Source: Arion vulgaris (Eukaryota > Mollusca > Gastropoda > Stylommatophora > Arionidae). Taken from it: a stretch of 64,000 bases of DNA. The notes beneath the pieces are model-generated. The model searched no databases. It saw only the letters and a list, made by a program, of their open reading frames with translations, and was not told the DNA's origin. The position numbers and the translations under genes were made by a program. The stretch spans positions 39,318,806 to 39,382,805 of the forward strand of contig CM036755.1 of the NCBI GenBank assembly GCA_020796225.1. Reading direction: 5' to 3'. Positions 52,556-64,000 of the stretch are shown piece by piece (the stretch's first letter is position 1; each line of letters opens with the position of its first letter).

Positions 52556-55500
52556 AGTCTAGTATCATTGATTTATATATCTTCCAAATATGACACAACG
52601 AGTCTAGTATCATTGATTCATGTATCTTCCAAATATGACACAACGAGTCTAGTATCATTGATTCATGTATCTTCCAAATATGACACAACGAGTCTAGTAT
52701 CATTGATTCATGTATCTTCCAAATATGACACGAGTCTAGTATCATTGATTCATGTATCTTCCAAATATGACACAACGAGTCTAGTATCATTGATTCATGT
52801 ATCTTCCAAATATGACACAACGAGTCTAGTATCATTGATTCATGTATCTTCCAAATATGACACAACGAGTCTAGTATCATTGATTCATGTATCTTCCAAA
52901 TATGACACAACGAGTCTAGTATCATTGATTCATGTATCTTCCAAATATGACACAACGAGTCTAGTATCATTGATTTATATATCTTCCAAATATGACACCA
53001 GTCTAGTATCATTGATTCATGTATCTTCCAAATATGACACAACGAGTCTAGTATCATTGATTCATGTATCTTCCAAATATGACACAACGAGTCTAGTATC
53101 ATTGATTCATATATCTTCCAAATATGACACAACGAGTCTAGTATCATTGATTCATGTATCTTCCAAATATGACACAACGAGTCTAGTATCATTGATTCAT
53201 TTATCTTCCAAATATGACACAACGAGTCTAGTATCATTGATTCATGTATCTTCCAAATATGACACAACGAGTCTAGTATCATTGATTCATGTATCTTCCA
53301 AATATGACACAACGAGTCTAGTATCATTGATTCATGTATCTTCCAAATATGACACAACGAGTCTAGTATCATTGATTTATGTATCTTCCAAATATGACAC
53401 AACGAGTCTAGTATCATTGATTTATATATCTTCCAAATATGACACAACGAGTCTAGTATCATTGATTCATGTATCTTCCAAATATGACACAACGAGTCTA
53501 GTATCATTGATTTATATATCTTCCAAATATGACACAACGAGTCTAGTATCATTGATTCATGTATCTTCCAAATATGACACAACGAGTCTAGTATCATTGA
53601 TTTATATATCTTCCAAATATGACACAACGAGTCTAGTATCATTGATTCATGTATCTTCCAAATATGACACAACGAGTCTAGTATCATTGATTTATATATC
53701 TTCCAAATATGACACAACGAGTCTAGTATCATTGATTTATATATCTTCCAAATATGACACAACGAGTCTAGTATCATTGATTCATGTATCTTCCAAATAT
53801 GATTTACTGATCAATACTTCATAACATAACATTAGTATCATTGATTCATATATCTTCCAAATATGACACAACGAGTCTAGTATCATTGATTCATGTATCT
53901 TCCAAATATGACACAACGAGTCTAGTATCATTGATTCATGTATCTTCCAAATATGACACAACGAGTCTAGTATCATTGATTCATGTATCTTCCAAATATG
54001 ACACAACGAGTCTAGTATCATTGATTCATGTATCTTCCAAATATGACACAACGAGTCTAGTATCATTGATTCATGTATCTTCCAAATATGACACAACGAG
54101 TCTAGTATCATTGATTCATGTATCTTCCAAATATGACACAACGAGTCTAGTATCATTGATTCATGTATCTTCCAAATATGACACAACGAGTCTAGTATCA
54201 TTGATTCATGTATCTTCCAAATATGACACAACGAGTCTAGTATCATTGATTCATTTATCTTCCAAATATGACACAACGAGTCTAGTATCATTGATTCATA
54301 TATCTTCCAAATATGACACAACGAGTCTAGTATCATTGATTCATATATCTTCCAAATATGACACAACGAGTCTAGTATCATTGATTCATGTATCTTCCAA
54401 ATATGACACAACGAGTCTAGTATCATTGATTCATGTATCTTCCAAATATGACACAACGAGTCTAGTATCATTGATTCATGTATCTTCCAAATATGACACA
54501 ACGAGTCTAGTATCATTGATTCATGTATCTTCCAAATATGACACAACGAGTCTAGTATCATTGATTCATGTATCTTCCAAATATGACACAACGAGTCTAG
54601 TATCATTGATTCATGTATCTTCCAAATATGACTAAACGAGTCTAGTATCATTGATTCATGTATCTTCCAAATATGACACAACGAGTCTAGTATCATTGAT
54701 TCATGTATCTTCCAAATATAGACACAACTAGATTCTAGTATCATTGATTCATGTATCTTCCAAATATGACACAACGAGTCTAGTATCATTGATTCATGTA
54801 TCTTCCAAATATGACACAACGAGTCTAGTATCATTGATTTATGTATCTTCCAAATATGACACAACGAGTCTAGTATCATTGATTCATGTATCTTCCAAAT
54901 ATGACACAACGAGTCTAGTATCATTGATTCATGTATCTTCCAAATATGACACAACGAGTCTAGTATCATTGATTCATGTATCTTCCAAATATGACACAAC
55001 GAGTCTAGTATCATTGATTCATGTATCTTCCAAATATGACACAACGAGTCTAGTATCATTGATTCATGTATCTTCCAAATATGACACAACGAGTCTAGTA
55101 TCATTGATTCATGTATCTTCCAAATATGACACAACGAGTCTAGTATCATTGATTCATGTATCTTCCAAATATGACACAACGAGTCTAGTATCATTGATTC
55201 ATATATCTTCCAAATATGACACAACGAGTCTAGTATCATTGATTCATTTATCTTCCAAATATGACACAACGAGTCTAGTATCATTGATTCATGTATCTTC
55301 CAAATATGACACAACGAGTCTAGTATCATTGATTCATATATCTTCCAAATATGACACAACGAGTCTAGTATCATTGATTCATATATCTTCCAAATATGAC
55401 ACGAGTCTAGTATCATTGATTCATTTATCTTCCAAATATGACACAACGAGTCTAGTATCATTGATTCATGTATCTTCCAAATATGACACAACGAGTCTAG

Positions 55501-56400
55501 TATCATTGATTCATTTATCTTCCAAATATGACACAACGAGTCTAGTATCATTGATTCATGTATCTTCCAAATATGACACAACGAGTCTAGTATCATTGAT
55601 TCATTTATCTTCCAAATATGACACAACGAGTCTAGTATCATTGATTCAGATATCTTCCAAATATGACACAACGAGTCTAGTATCATTGATTCATGTATCT
55701 TCCAAATATGACACAACGAGTCTAGTATCATTGATTCATATATCTTCCAAATATGACACAACGAGTCTAGTATCATTGATTCAGATATCTTCCAAATATG
55801 ACACAACGAGTCTAGTATCATTGATTCATATATCTTCCAAATATGACACAACGAGTCTAGTATCATTGATTCATATATCTTCCAAATATGACACAACGAG
55901 TCTAGTATCATTGATTCATGTATCTTCCAAATATGACACGAGTCTAGTATCATTGATTCATATCTCCAAATATGACACAACGAGTCTAGTATCATTGATT
56001 CATTTATCTTCCAAATATGACACAACGAGTCTAGTATCATTGATTCATGTATCTTCCAAATATGACACAACGAGTCTAGTATCATTGATTCATATATCTT
56101 CCAAATATGACACGAGTCTAGTATCATTGATTCATGTATCTTCCAAATATGACACAACGAGTCTAGTATCATTGATTCATATATCTTCCAAATATGACAC
56201 AACGAGTCTAGTATCATTGATTCATATATCTTCCAAATATGACACGAGTCTAGTATCATTGATTCATATATCTTCCAAATATGACACAACGAGTCTAGTA
56301 TCATTGATTCATATATCTTCCAAATATGACACAACTGAGTCTATATCATTGATTCATATATCTTCCAAATATGACACTAAGCAGAGTCTAGTATCATCTT
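52556..56400. repeat. 45-bp tandem array, about 85 copies
   Basis: Unit parts acaacgagtctagtatcatt, gattcatgtatcttccaaat and atgac. Main variation is at one site (catgtatc, catatatc, catttatc, tttatatc). Fifteen codons without a stop in several frames of both strands, hence open frames of 850, 552, 427, 418 and 264 codons that are not genes. An unrelated break at 53803-53835 and another at 54718-54735. Confidence 0.97.
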
Positions 56401-56814
56401 GATTCATGTATCTTCGAAACTATGTTACATCAATACATCTAGCACATATCATTCTGTCTATCTTCATAACTTGGTTGACAAACTGTAGTCATAACATACC
56501 TTCAAATCTACATCTCTCATCTTCTGAATATGACCAGATCAGTCTGTATCATGTTCATATCTTCAAATATACATTCGGTCTTCATATCTTTATTTCATAG
56601 TCAGTCTTCTCATACACTGTGTGCTATATATTGATTTCTCATTTTAAATCATCATGCAGTTTATTTGTTTAAATATCTTTCAATAATAGCTTATTATCAT
56701 TCATGTCATGATAATCTTCTGTAAAAACATGTACATGCTAGTATGTGATCAATCTTCAACTATCTCCTTGAGTCAGTTATCATTGTTTATTTATTCAGTT
56801 CTTCTCAACAATTT
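56401..56814. repeat. Decaying edge of the 45-bp array
   Basis: Pieces such as cttcaaatatacattc, atatcttcaaatata and tgattcatgtatcttcg become progressively less like the unit, then give way to AT-rich sequence. No gene. Confidence 0.55.
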
Positions 56815-58243
56815 TGATCATTTATTGTGATATTTAAACAGTCTTTAGTCATTCTTATTGTGATATTTAAACAGTCTTTGTCAAGTACATTCATATTGTG
56901 ATATTTAAACAGTCTTTGACAAGTACATTCTTATTGTGATATTTAAACAGTCTTTGTCAAGTACATTCTTATTGTGATATATAAACAGTCTTTGTCAAGT
57001 ACATTCTTATTGTGATATATAAACAGTCTTTGACAAGTACATTCTTATTGTGATATATAAACAGTCTTTGTCAAGTACATTCTTATTGTGATATATAAAC
57101 AGTCTTTGACAAGTACATTCTTATTGTGATATTTCAACAGTCTTTGTCAAGTACATTCTTATTGTGATATTTCAACAGTCTTTGTCAAGTACATTCTTAT
57201 TGTGATATTTAAACAGTCTTTGCCAAGTACATTCTTATTGTGATATTTCAACAGTCTTTGTCAAGTACATTCTTATTGTGATATTTAAACAGTCTTTGCC
57301 AAGTACATTCTTATTGTGATATATAAACAGTCTTTGTCAAGTACATTCTTATTGTGATATTTCAACAGTCTTTGTCAAGTACATTCTTATTGTGATATTT
57401 AAACAGTCTTTGTCAAGTACATTCTTATTGTGATATATAAACAGTCTTTGACAAGTACATTCTTATTGTGATATATAAACAGTCTTTGTCATCACATTCT
57501 TATTGTGATATTTAAACAGTCTTTGTCAAGTACATTCTTATTGTGATATAAAACAGTCTTTGTCAAGTACATTCTATTGTAATATAATCAGTCTTTTCAG
57601 TACCTTCTTTTGTCGATAGTCATAAACACTTTGGCAATACAATTCTTATTGATATATTTAAACATCTTTGAATACATTTTATTGTGATATTTAAACAGTC
57701 TTTGTAAAAGTCCCATTCTTAGTGATATATAAACAGTCTTTGACAAGTACATTCTTATTGGTGATATTTAAACAGTCTTTGTCAATTACATTCTTATTGT
57801 GATATATAAACAGTCTTTGTCAAGTACATTCTTATTGTGATATTTCAACAGTCTTTGTCAAGTACATTCTTATTGTGATATATAAACAGTCTTTGTCAAG
57901 TACATTCTTATTGTGATATATAAACAGTCTTTGCCAAGTACATTCTTATTGTGATATATAAACAGTCTTTGTCAAGTACATTCTTATTGTGATATTTAAA
58001 CAGTCTTTGTCAAGTACATTCTTATTGTGATATTTAAACAGTCTTTGTCAAGTACATTCTTATTGTGATATATAAACAGTCTTTGACAAGTACATTCTTA
58101 TTGTGATATATAAACAGTCTTTGACAAGTACATTCTTATTGTGATATATAAACAGTCTTTGACAAGTACATTCTTATTGTGATATATAAACAGTCTTTGT
58201 CAAGTACATTCTTATTGTGATATATAAACAGTCTTTGTCAAGA
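56815..58243. repeat. 38-bp tandem array, about 37 copies
   Basis: Unit parts tcttattgtgatatataaac and agtctttgtcaagtacat, with gatattt/gatatat and gtcaag/gacaag/gccaag variants. Units at 57540-57740 are damaged by many small changes. Shares its first 22 bp with the array at 40376. Confidence 0.96.
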
Positions 58244-58284
58244 ACGGTTAGACCGTTGCCACCGTTACGCACCTACTAATGTAG

Positions 58285-58345
58285 AACGAGCCCAACCAAA
58301 GTTTTCGACCTGTTAATCAGTTCTCACGTTGATATTTTGTCGAAC
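58285..58345 (-). pseudogene. LINE-M fragment
   Basis: ttaatcagttctcacgttga and tttgtcgaaccacgatgtca match 61745-61785 (gtaatcagttctgacgtcga). Too short for more. Confidence 0.45.
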
Positions 58346-58369
58346 CACGATGTCAGTAACACTTTTGTA

Positions 58370-59275
58370 ACACATTGAAAAGCACATAGATGCTTGTACA
58401 CTTCATTGTTAAATGTCCATGCTTCACACCCATACGTTGCCACTAGGAAAATGAGGGTTCTAAATATTCAGATTTGTTTCTTATCAGTTTCATTCCATAC
58501 TATTGTTCTTCTTCTTCACCTTTCAACTCCCAACGGAGCACATGTCTTCAATAAATTTCATGTTAGTTGAAGATATTCGTTTAATTTTTCTTCGGGGTGA
58601 GGTAGCCAGCCCCACGTTGAACCCTCCTTAGTCTCTTCTTACGACATGTCTGGCAGGTAGACATTGTTGGATATTCGTTTCTCCCCTTTCGAGCCCCGGC
58701 AGCAAACAGGCGAGCCCCTACGACACCTCTTACGACATGCCTTGTAGGGCGCAGTGCTACAATTCTTTGCTTACCTTGTGGGCCCCATCAACACACAGGT
58801 ACATATTATTTTTAGTTGTTTAATTTTGTTGGCATGTTAATGTTTGTTCTTTCTAAATTTCCTTCATCTCACTTCCATCTTTTGTAAGCAGTAAACTAAG
58901 ATATTAAAAACTGTCCCCTTCTTATATTTTCTCTTTGTTGATAACATTATCATTAACTGCAATACTTGTTTTATCATTTATACTTATTTTTACTTTTGCC
59001 ACATTGAGATATAGATTTTAATTTTACGTCTTTCTCTAGAATTTCTATTATTATCTTCACAATATATTTGTTCGATGCTGACAGTAACACTGTATTGTCA
59101 GCATATCTTAGTTGATGTATTTCTTTTCCTCTGAATATTAAAAGGAAGCATTTTGTCCCCGCTACCTTCTGTAACATACCTCATAATATTTTCAGCATAT
59201 ATATATATATATATTAAACCGACTAGGCGATAGAATGCAACCTTGTCTGACACCCTGAATAATACAGAACCACTA
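58370..59275 (-). pseudogene. LINE-K reverse transcriptase, interrupted
   Basis: Minus strand from 59270: IIQGVRQGCILSPSRFN, the R-Q-G-C-x-L-S-P motif of non-LTR RTs, then IMRYVTEVAGTKCFLL-like codons, KEIHQLRYADNTVLLSASN (motif C; the second D of Y-A-D-D is N), and a linker down to 58370 ending in the tail also seen at 4850. Interrupted by a SINE at about 58590-58800. Not functional, as the catalytic Asp is replaced and frames are broken. Confidence 0.8.
58590..58800 (-). mobile_element. Two SINE-B head fragments in LINE-K
   Basis: gtagccagccccacgttgaa to gagccccggcagcaaacagg is the variant head (as at 42300-42410). cacctcttacgacatgcctt to gggccccatcaacacacagg is the main-type head. Both are in minus orientation, back to back. 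Bodies are missing, so either two truncated copies or one rearranged copy. Confidence 0.65.
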
Positions 59276-59619
59276 TTAATTCTCGGTGCACATCAGTGCA
59301 CTGGCGTTGTGCAAAAATGAAACATGTTTAATCCCTGTAACAGTCGATAGGTCGCCAAGATGAATAGGACCGAGCACTCATGAACGCGTCCAGAATTAAA
59401 AGACCTTGATATTTTTCTCTATTCATTAGAAAAAAAAGCGTTGATCAAGCGCATAAAATAAGATTATACCGGAAATGGAATGAAGGCATTTCCAGAACAG
59501 CGAAATCCATTTTGTTTTTTCAAAAACATTACCAGGGACATTACAGATGAAACGATGTTTGGATAAAATAGGAAAGTAATATTTAGAACACACTTTGTAA
59601 CTATTTCTAAAACAAGATA
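59276..59619. other. No recognisable feature
   Basis: Unique-looking sequence between the LINE-K start and the 21-bp array. Confidence 0.45.
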
Positions 59620-60500
59620 GGGCAATGTTAACGCTATAAGAGACATAGTTAACGCTATAAGAGACATAGATAACGCTATTATAAGAGACACAGTTAACGC
59701 TATAAGAGACATAGATAACGCTATAAGAGACATAGTTAACGCTATTATAAGAGACACAGTTAACGCTATAAGAGACATAGATAACGCTATAAGAGACATA
59801 GTTAACGCTATTAAGAACATAGATAACGCTATTATAAGAGAACAAGATTTAACGCTATAAGAGACATAGATAACGCTATAAGAGACATAGTTAACGCTAT
59901 AAGAGACATAGATAACGCTATAAGAGACATAGATAACGCTATAAGAGACATAGATAACGCATATAAGAACATAGATAACGCTATTATAAGAGACATAGAT
60001 AACGCTATATAAGAGACATATTTAACGCTATAAGAGACATAGATAACGCTATAAGAGACATAGTTAACGCTATAAGAGACATAGATAACGCTATAAGAGA
60101 CATAGTTAACGCTTATAAGAGAACAATTAACGCTATAAGAGACATAGATAACGCTATAAGAGACATAGTTAACGCTATAAGAGACATAGATTAACGCTAT
60201 TATAAGAGACAAGATTTAAAGCTATAAGAGACATAGATAACGCTATAAGAGACATAGTAACGCTATATAGAGACATAGATAACGCTATAAGAGACATAGA
60301 TAACGCTATAAGATACATAGTTAACGCTATAAGAGACATAGTTAACGCTATAAGAGACATAGTTAACGCTATAAGAGACATAGTTAACGCTATAAGAGAC
60401 ATAGTTAACGCTATATAAAAGTAACATAGTTAACGCTATAAGATACATAGTTAACGCTATAAGAGACATAGTTAACGCTATAAGAGACATAGTTAACGGC
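59620..60500. repeat. 21-bp tandem array, about 41 copies
   Basis: Unit gctataagagacatagttaa plus c, with gataac/gttaac alternation and a gctattataag form carrying an extra tta. Seven codons, so minus-strand frames stay open. Small losses are frequent at 59820-60280. Confidence 0.95.
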
Positions 60501-60769
60501 TGGAGTAGGCGATCATGGATCTTCAGAAACGTTTGTCCTTGGTATAAAGGGTTTAAAACCGAAGAATTTCCTTGATTGCACCGGGTTTTCTTCCATATTG
60601 CTCGGCCCCTATCCGAAGAAATAGAACGCCACCTGCATAGAATATTGTACAAAGCACGAACATCCAGACACAGTCCTAAAATTCTGTGGAAAAAGTATCC
60701 CGTAAACAGAACATTGCGGCCCAGATTCGAACCATGCTTTTCTGAACGCAAGACAAAGGTTAATTTCTC

Positions 60770-60945
60770 TCTCTCTCTGTCTTCTTTATCCGTACCTCAT
60801 TGACTTTATCGGTTGTCACAATGTGTTCTAAACCTTCCTTATTTATCAGATATCCAAAACATGATGGTTGTCTATTTCTTACATTGATAATACGTTTTAT
60901 CTGCGCCTTGATCTCTTTCATTACATCAACACTAGACATCAAATG
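60770..60945 (-). pseudogene. LINE-M ORF2 C-terminal fragment
   Basis: The minus strand reads IINVRNRQPSCFGYLINKEG then LEHIVTTDKV, the R-R-x-L-x-F-x-G-H-x-x-R-x-x-G-L-E-x-x-V block of this LINE family. Open for 60 codons, truncated on both sides. Confidence 0.65.
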
Positions 60946-61335
60946 ATAGAAGAAAACTAGTCACGACAGATAATGTCTGCGCAGAATACTGGCAGTAACA
61001 AGAAGAGACCGGTTGAGAAATGAAGACATCAGAAAAAAGTGAGAACAACATCAGTACTGAACTTCATCAAGAAACAACAAATTAACTGGTTCGGCCACGT
61101 AAGCAGATTACCAACAAACAAAGTTGCTTTTTCCTCATAAAGAAGTCATTAAATGTTTTCCCGAAACAATGGACACAAAGCAAAAGGCCGGCTTCGCAAA
61201 ACATGAACGGGTCTCGGAGATAACAGAGACGGCGAAAGACACTATTTATGAAGTGCACATAAGGGCTCGTTCTAGAAATCTCTACTTATCCTGACGCTGT
61301 CAGGCAAAACAGGATTGGAGAAAAGAAAGTAAGAG
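60946..61335 (+). pseudogene. LINE-R ORF2 C-terminus without tandem array
   Basis: gaagaaaactagtcacgaca begins the same block as at 51200; then KKQQINWFGHVSRLPTNKVA, a stop-containing middle (61130-61185) and cggagataacagagacggcg to ggctcgttctagaaatctc. The middle is 60-80 bases, in the place where the 51-kb copy has a 1-kb array. Confidence 0.75.
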
Positions 61336-61339
61336 CGAA

Positions 61340-61590
61340 CATTTCTCATTTAAACAGTCCATTGGATTTCTAATATTCTTCGTAAAACATCTCTGTAGTC
61401 CTTGGATTTCTAATATTCTTCTGTAAAACATTTCTCATTTAAACAGTCCATTGGATTTCTAATATTCTTAAGTAAAACATTTCTCATTTAAACAGTCCAT
61501 TGGATTTCTAATATTCTTCTGTAAAACATTTCTCATTTAAACAGTCCATTGGATTTCTAATATTCTTAAGTAAAACCACATCTCTGTGGC
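61340..61590. repeat. 49-bp tandem repeat, about 5 copies
   Basis: Unit parts taatattcttctgtaaaaca, tttctcatttaaacagtcca and ttggatttc. The second and last copies differ internally (catctctgtagtcc). Confidence 0.9.
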
Positions 61591-61689
61591 CTGGATAGAT
61601 TTCTCAATCTGTTTATGTATTATCTTAGGTTTGAGTCCTCATGTCAGTATTCGCTCTATGTAGCACTGGATAGCTCAATCACTCAAGTA

Positions 61690-61900
61690 CCATGCCTGCC
61701 GGTGATCATGTCTCTCCACAATTCTCTCTGCTTGGTGCATGTAATCAGTTCTGACGTCGATCTTGTGTCGAGCCATGATGTAAGGCCATCCAACATTTTC
61801 TCCCACTGCCTTCCATGATCTCTTCTTCCCTGACTTTTACCTGTTTTCACTAAATGCTCTAAACCTTCTCTTGGTATTATATGCCCGAAGAACCTTGATT
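61690..61900 (-). pseudogene. LINE-M ORF2 C-terminus
   Basis: The minus strand reads RFFGHIIPREGLEHLVKTGK, then SQGRRDHGRQWEKMLDGLTS, WLDTRSTSELITCTKQREL and WRDMITG, colinear with the usual F-x-G-H-x-x-R-x-x-G-L-E, G-R-Q-R, L-D-x-L-x-x-W-L, D-R-x-x-W-R-x-M end. Nearly uninterrupted over 65 codons. Confidence 0.75.
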
Positions 61901-62289
61901 GACTGAATAACTATATGATGTTTATAAAGTTGCTGTGCAGGGAAATTTACGCCCGGGTGATACTACGTCACCAGAAATGTGGTATTCAAAGACGCCTACA
62001 AAATTGTAACATACAGAGTGTCGTACCTTATTAATTCTTACCATTCATTTACATGTATGCAGTTTTTCCCCATCGACCAGGAGAGATGTGCAGAATCATT
62101 CATTCTGTGATTCTGCTCGTCTGTATTGCGAGTAGAGCTCATATAATGTAACTGCACCTGCACCATTACTTATACCAGAGTAGCTCTCCCTCGATCCCTA
62201 CCCACTTAGCCAGACAGGATCCTTTGTCTTTTTTCAGAGCCATCACTTGGAGGTGGGGTAGGGTATTGGTGAATGTCAGCTCACCGACC
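61901..62289. other. No recognisable feature
   Basis: Mixed sequence without repeats or domains. Confidence 0.45.
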
Positions 62290-63298
62290 CTGGCACAACG
62301 TTGTCCCTGCGACTACGACTGTGACCCCATTGCCTACACAATACACAGTACATTTAACAGTGGCTACACATGACACAGCAAATTTAACAGTAGCTACTCA
62401 ATACCAAATACATTCAACAGTAGCTTCACACTACCAACTACATTTAACAGTTGCTACACATGACACAGCACATTCAACAGTAGCTACACACTACCAACTA
62501 CATTCAACAGTAGCTACACACTACCAACTACATTCAACAGTGGCTACACAATACTGTTAACAGTGACTACACACTACATAGTACATTTAACTTTGGCTAG
62601 ACAATACCAACTATATTTAAAAGTGACTACGCAATACTCATTACAATAAACATTGGCTACACAATACACTGTACATTTAACATTTGCTACACAGTATCAA
62701 ATACATGTAACAGTGGCTACACAATACCAACAACATTTAACAGTAGCTACACAATACTAACAACATTTAACAGTGGCTACACAATACCAACAACATTTAA
62801 CAGTGGCTACACAATACCAACAACATTTAACAGTGGCTACACAATACCAACAACATTTAACAGTGGCTACACAATACCAACAACATGTAACAGTGGCTAC
62901 ACAATACCAACAACATTTAACAGTAGCTACACAATACCAACAACATTTAACAGTGGCTACACAGTACCAACAACATTTAACAGTGGCTACACAATACTAA
63001 CTACATTTAACAGTGGCTACACAATACCAACAACATTTAACAGTGGCTACACAATACCAACTACATTTAACAGTGGCTACACAATACCAACAACATGTAA
63101 CAGTGGCTACACAATACCAACAACATTTAACAGTGGCTACACAATACCAACAACATTTAACAGTGGCTACACAATACCAACTACATTTAACAGTGGCTAC
63201 ACAATACCAACAACATTTAACAGTGGCTACACAATACCAACAACATTTAACAGTGGCTACACAATACCAACTACATTTAACAGTGGCTACACAGTTAT
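62290..63298. repeat. 30-bp tandem array, about 33 copies
   Basis: Unit parts caacatttaacagtggctac and acaataccaa. Diverged at the left (62300-62700), homogeneous at 62760-63290. Frames reading TVATQYQQHL and, inverted, CVATVKCCWY are products of the repeat. Confidence 0.96.
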
Positions 63299-63705
63299 CA
63301 GCAACATCAATTAGCATGTTTTGAGCAGAACTTTGTCACTCCAACCGCCCTTCGGAATTTCTCTCTCTCATAGGCCAGATGTCCCGTCTCTGCAGCCGTC
63401 ATATTCAAACCATCAGTTGCATTCTGAATCCATCTTCTCCGTGGTCTTCCTCTTCTCCTCTTTGCTGGTATGCCACCTTCCATGATAGTCTTCTCCAGCC
63501 ATTCATGTCTTTTTATATGTCCAAAATATCTCAATCTTTCTTTTTGTAGCATCAGCCAGTTTTCTTTGATTTTGAGTTCTTTCTGGATAGATCTATTTAT
63601 TACCTTCTCTGTTCATGATATACGAATAATTCTTTTGTAACACTTATATTAAAAAGCAGTTATATGTTTTTTCCACCGCCTTGTTAAATGTCCATACTTC
63701 ACATA
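63299..63705 (-). pseudogene. LINE-K 3' end within the 30-bp array
   Basis: A minus frame of 81 codons: LQKERLRYFGHIKRHEWLEK, TIMEGGIPAKRRRGRPRRR, WIQNATDGLNMTAAETGHLA and YEREKFRRAV, then a stop and the 3' terminus ending near 63305. Best preserved LINE-K tail in the window and colinear with 36645-37059. Array units occur on both sides. Confidence 0.82.
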
Positions 63706-64000
63706 AATTGTCTACACAATACTATATACATTTAACAGTGGCTACACAATACTATTAATTTAACAGTGGCTACACAATACTATATACATTTAACAGTGGC
63801 TACAAACTATATACATTTAACAGTGTACACAAACTATATACATTTAACAGTGGCTACACAATACTATATACATTTAACAGTGGCTACACAATACTATATA
63901 CATTTAACAGTGGCTACACAATACTATATACATTTAACAGTGGCTACACAAAACTATATACATTTAACAGTGGCTACACAATACTATATACATTTAACAG
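63706..64000. repeat. 30-bp tandem array, right block, about 10 copies
   Basis: Unit parts tatacatttaacagtggcta and cacaatacta. Same unit as 62290-63298 with a tatac/ctata variant; continues past the window end. Confidence 0.95.

Noticed and set aside
53782..56334. An 850-codon minus-strand open frame (and plus-strand frames of 552, 427 and 264 codons)
   Set aside because: A 45-bp tandem unit without stops; the same DNA is open on both strands and has no non-repeat coding sequence.

Overview
The window is nuclear DNA from a repeat-rich animal genome, most likely a lophotrochozoan and probably a mollusc. The grounds are fragments of several non-LTR retrotransposon (LINE) ORF2 families, several SINE families, a THAP/P-element transposon, hAT- and piggyBac-like MITEs, canonical eukaryotic splice signals and no operon-like gene packing. 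The phylum is inferred from the general look of the LINE and SINE sequences; no marker gene proves it. LINE and SINE names used here (SINE-A, SINE-B, LINE-K and so on) are labels made for this window only.

Layout. 1-7.3 kb: a 23-bp array running into a LINE tail, a foldback MITE, tRNA-derived SINEs, a 67-bp array made from a LINE RNase H segment, a LINE-K reverse transcriptase remnant, two SINE-A copies and a (CA)n tract. 7.3-19.4 kb: arrays of 13, 49 (6.2 kb long) and 18 bp, further LINE tails, and a hAT-type MITE. 19.4-26.1 kb: SINEs, two LINE C-termini and the one convincing host gene, a serine-rich protein on the minus strand (24.78-26.09 kb, probably two coding exons), with a 4 x 51-bp octamer/E-box repeat at its 3' edge. 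27.07-30.83 kb: a decayed P-element/THAP transposon inserted in a SINE-B with an 8-bp target duplication. 31-38.3 kb: SINEs, MITEs, a 30-bp array and decayed LINE pieces. 38.3-64 kb: tandem arrays (20/23, 22, 20, 28, 32, 43, 28, 40, 32, 24, 45, 38, 21, 49 and 30 bp units) separated by LINE and SINE fragments.

Most long open frames here are not genes. They are tandem arrays whose units are multiples of 3 (18, 21, 24, 30, 45 bp) or happen to lack stops, so both strands stay open, up to 850 codons. Apart from the minus-strand gene, protein-coding sequence is transposon-derived and broken. One LINE fragment (45.93-46.41 kb) keeps an open frame of 159 codons.

The most interesting pattern is that many minisatellites grew inside transposable elements. 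A 32-bp segment at the 3' end of one LINE family is single-copy at 2.0 kb, 7 copies at 44.4 kb and 10 copies at 48.4 kb. A 24-bp array replaces the middle of a LINE C-terminus at 51.4 kb whose sister copy at 61 kb has no array. A 67-bp array is built from RNase H codons, and a 23-bp array runs without a break into LINE codons. The window also preserves a readable insertion chronology: P element in SINE-B, SINE-B in SINE-A, SINE in LINE, LINE in LINE, most with target-site duplications visible.
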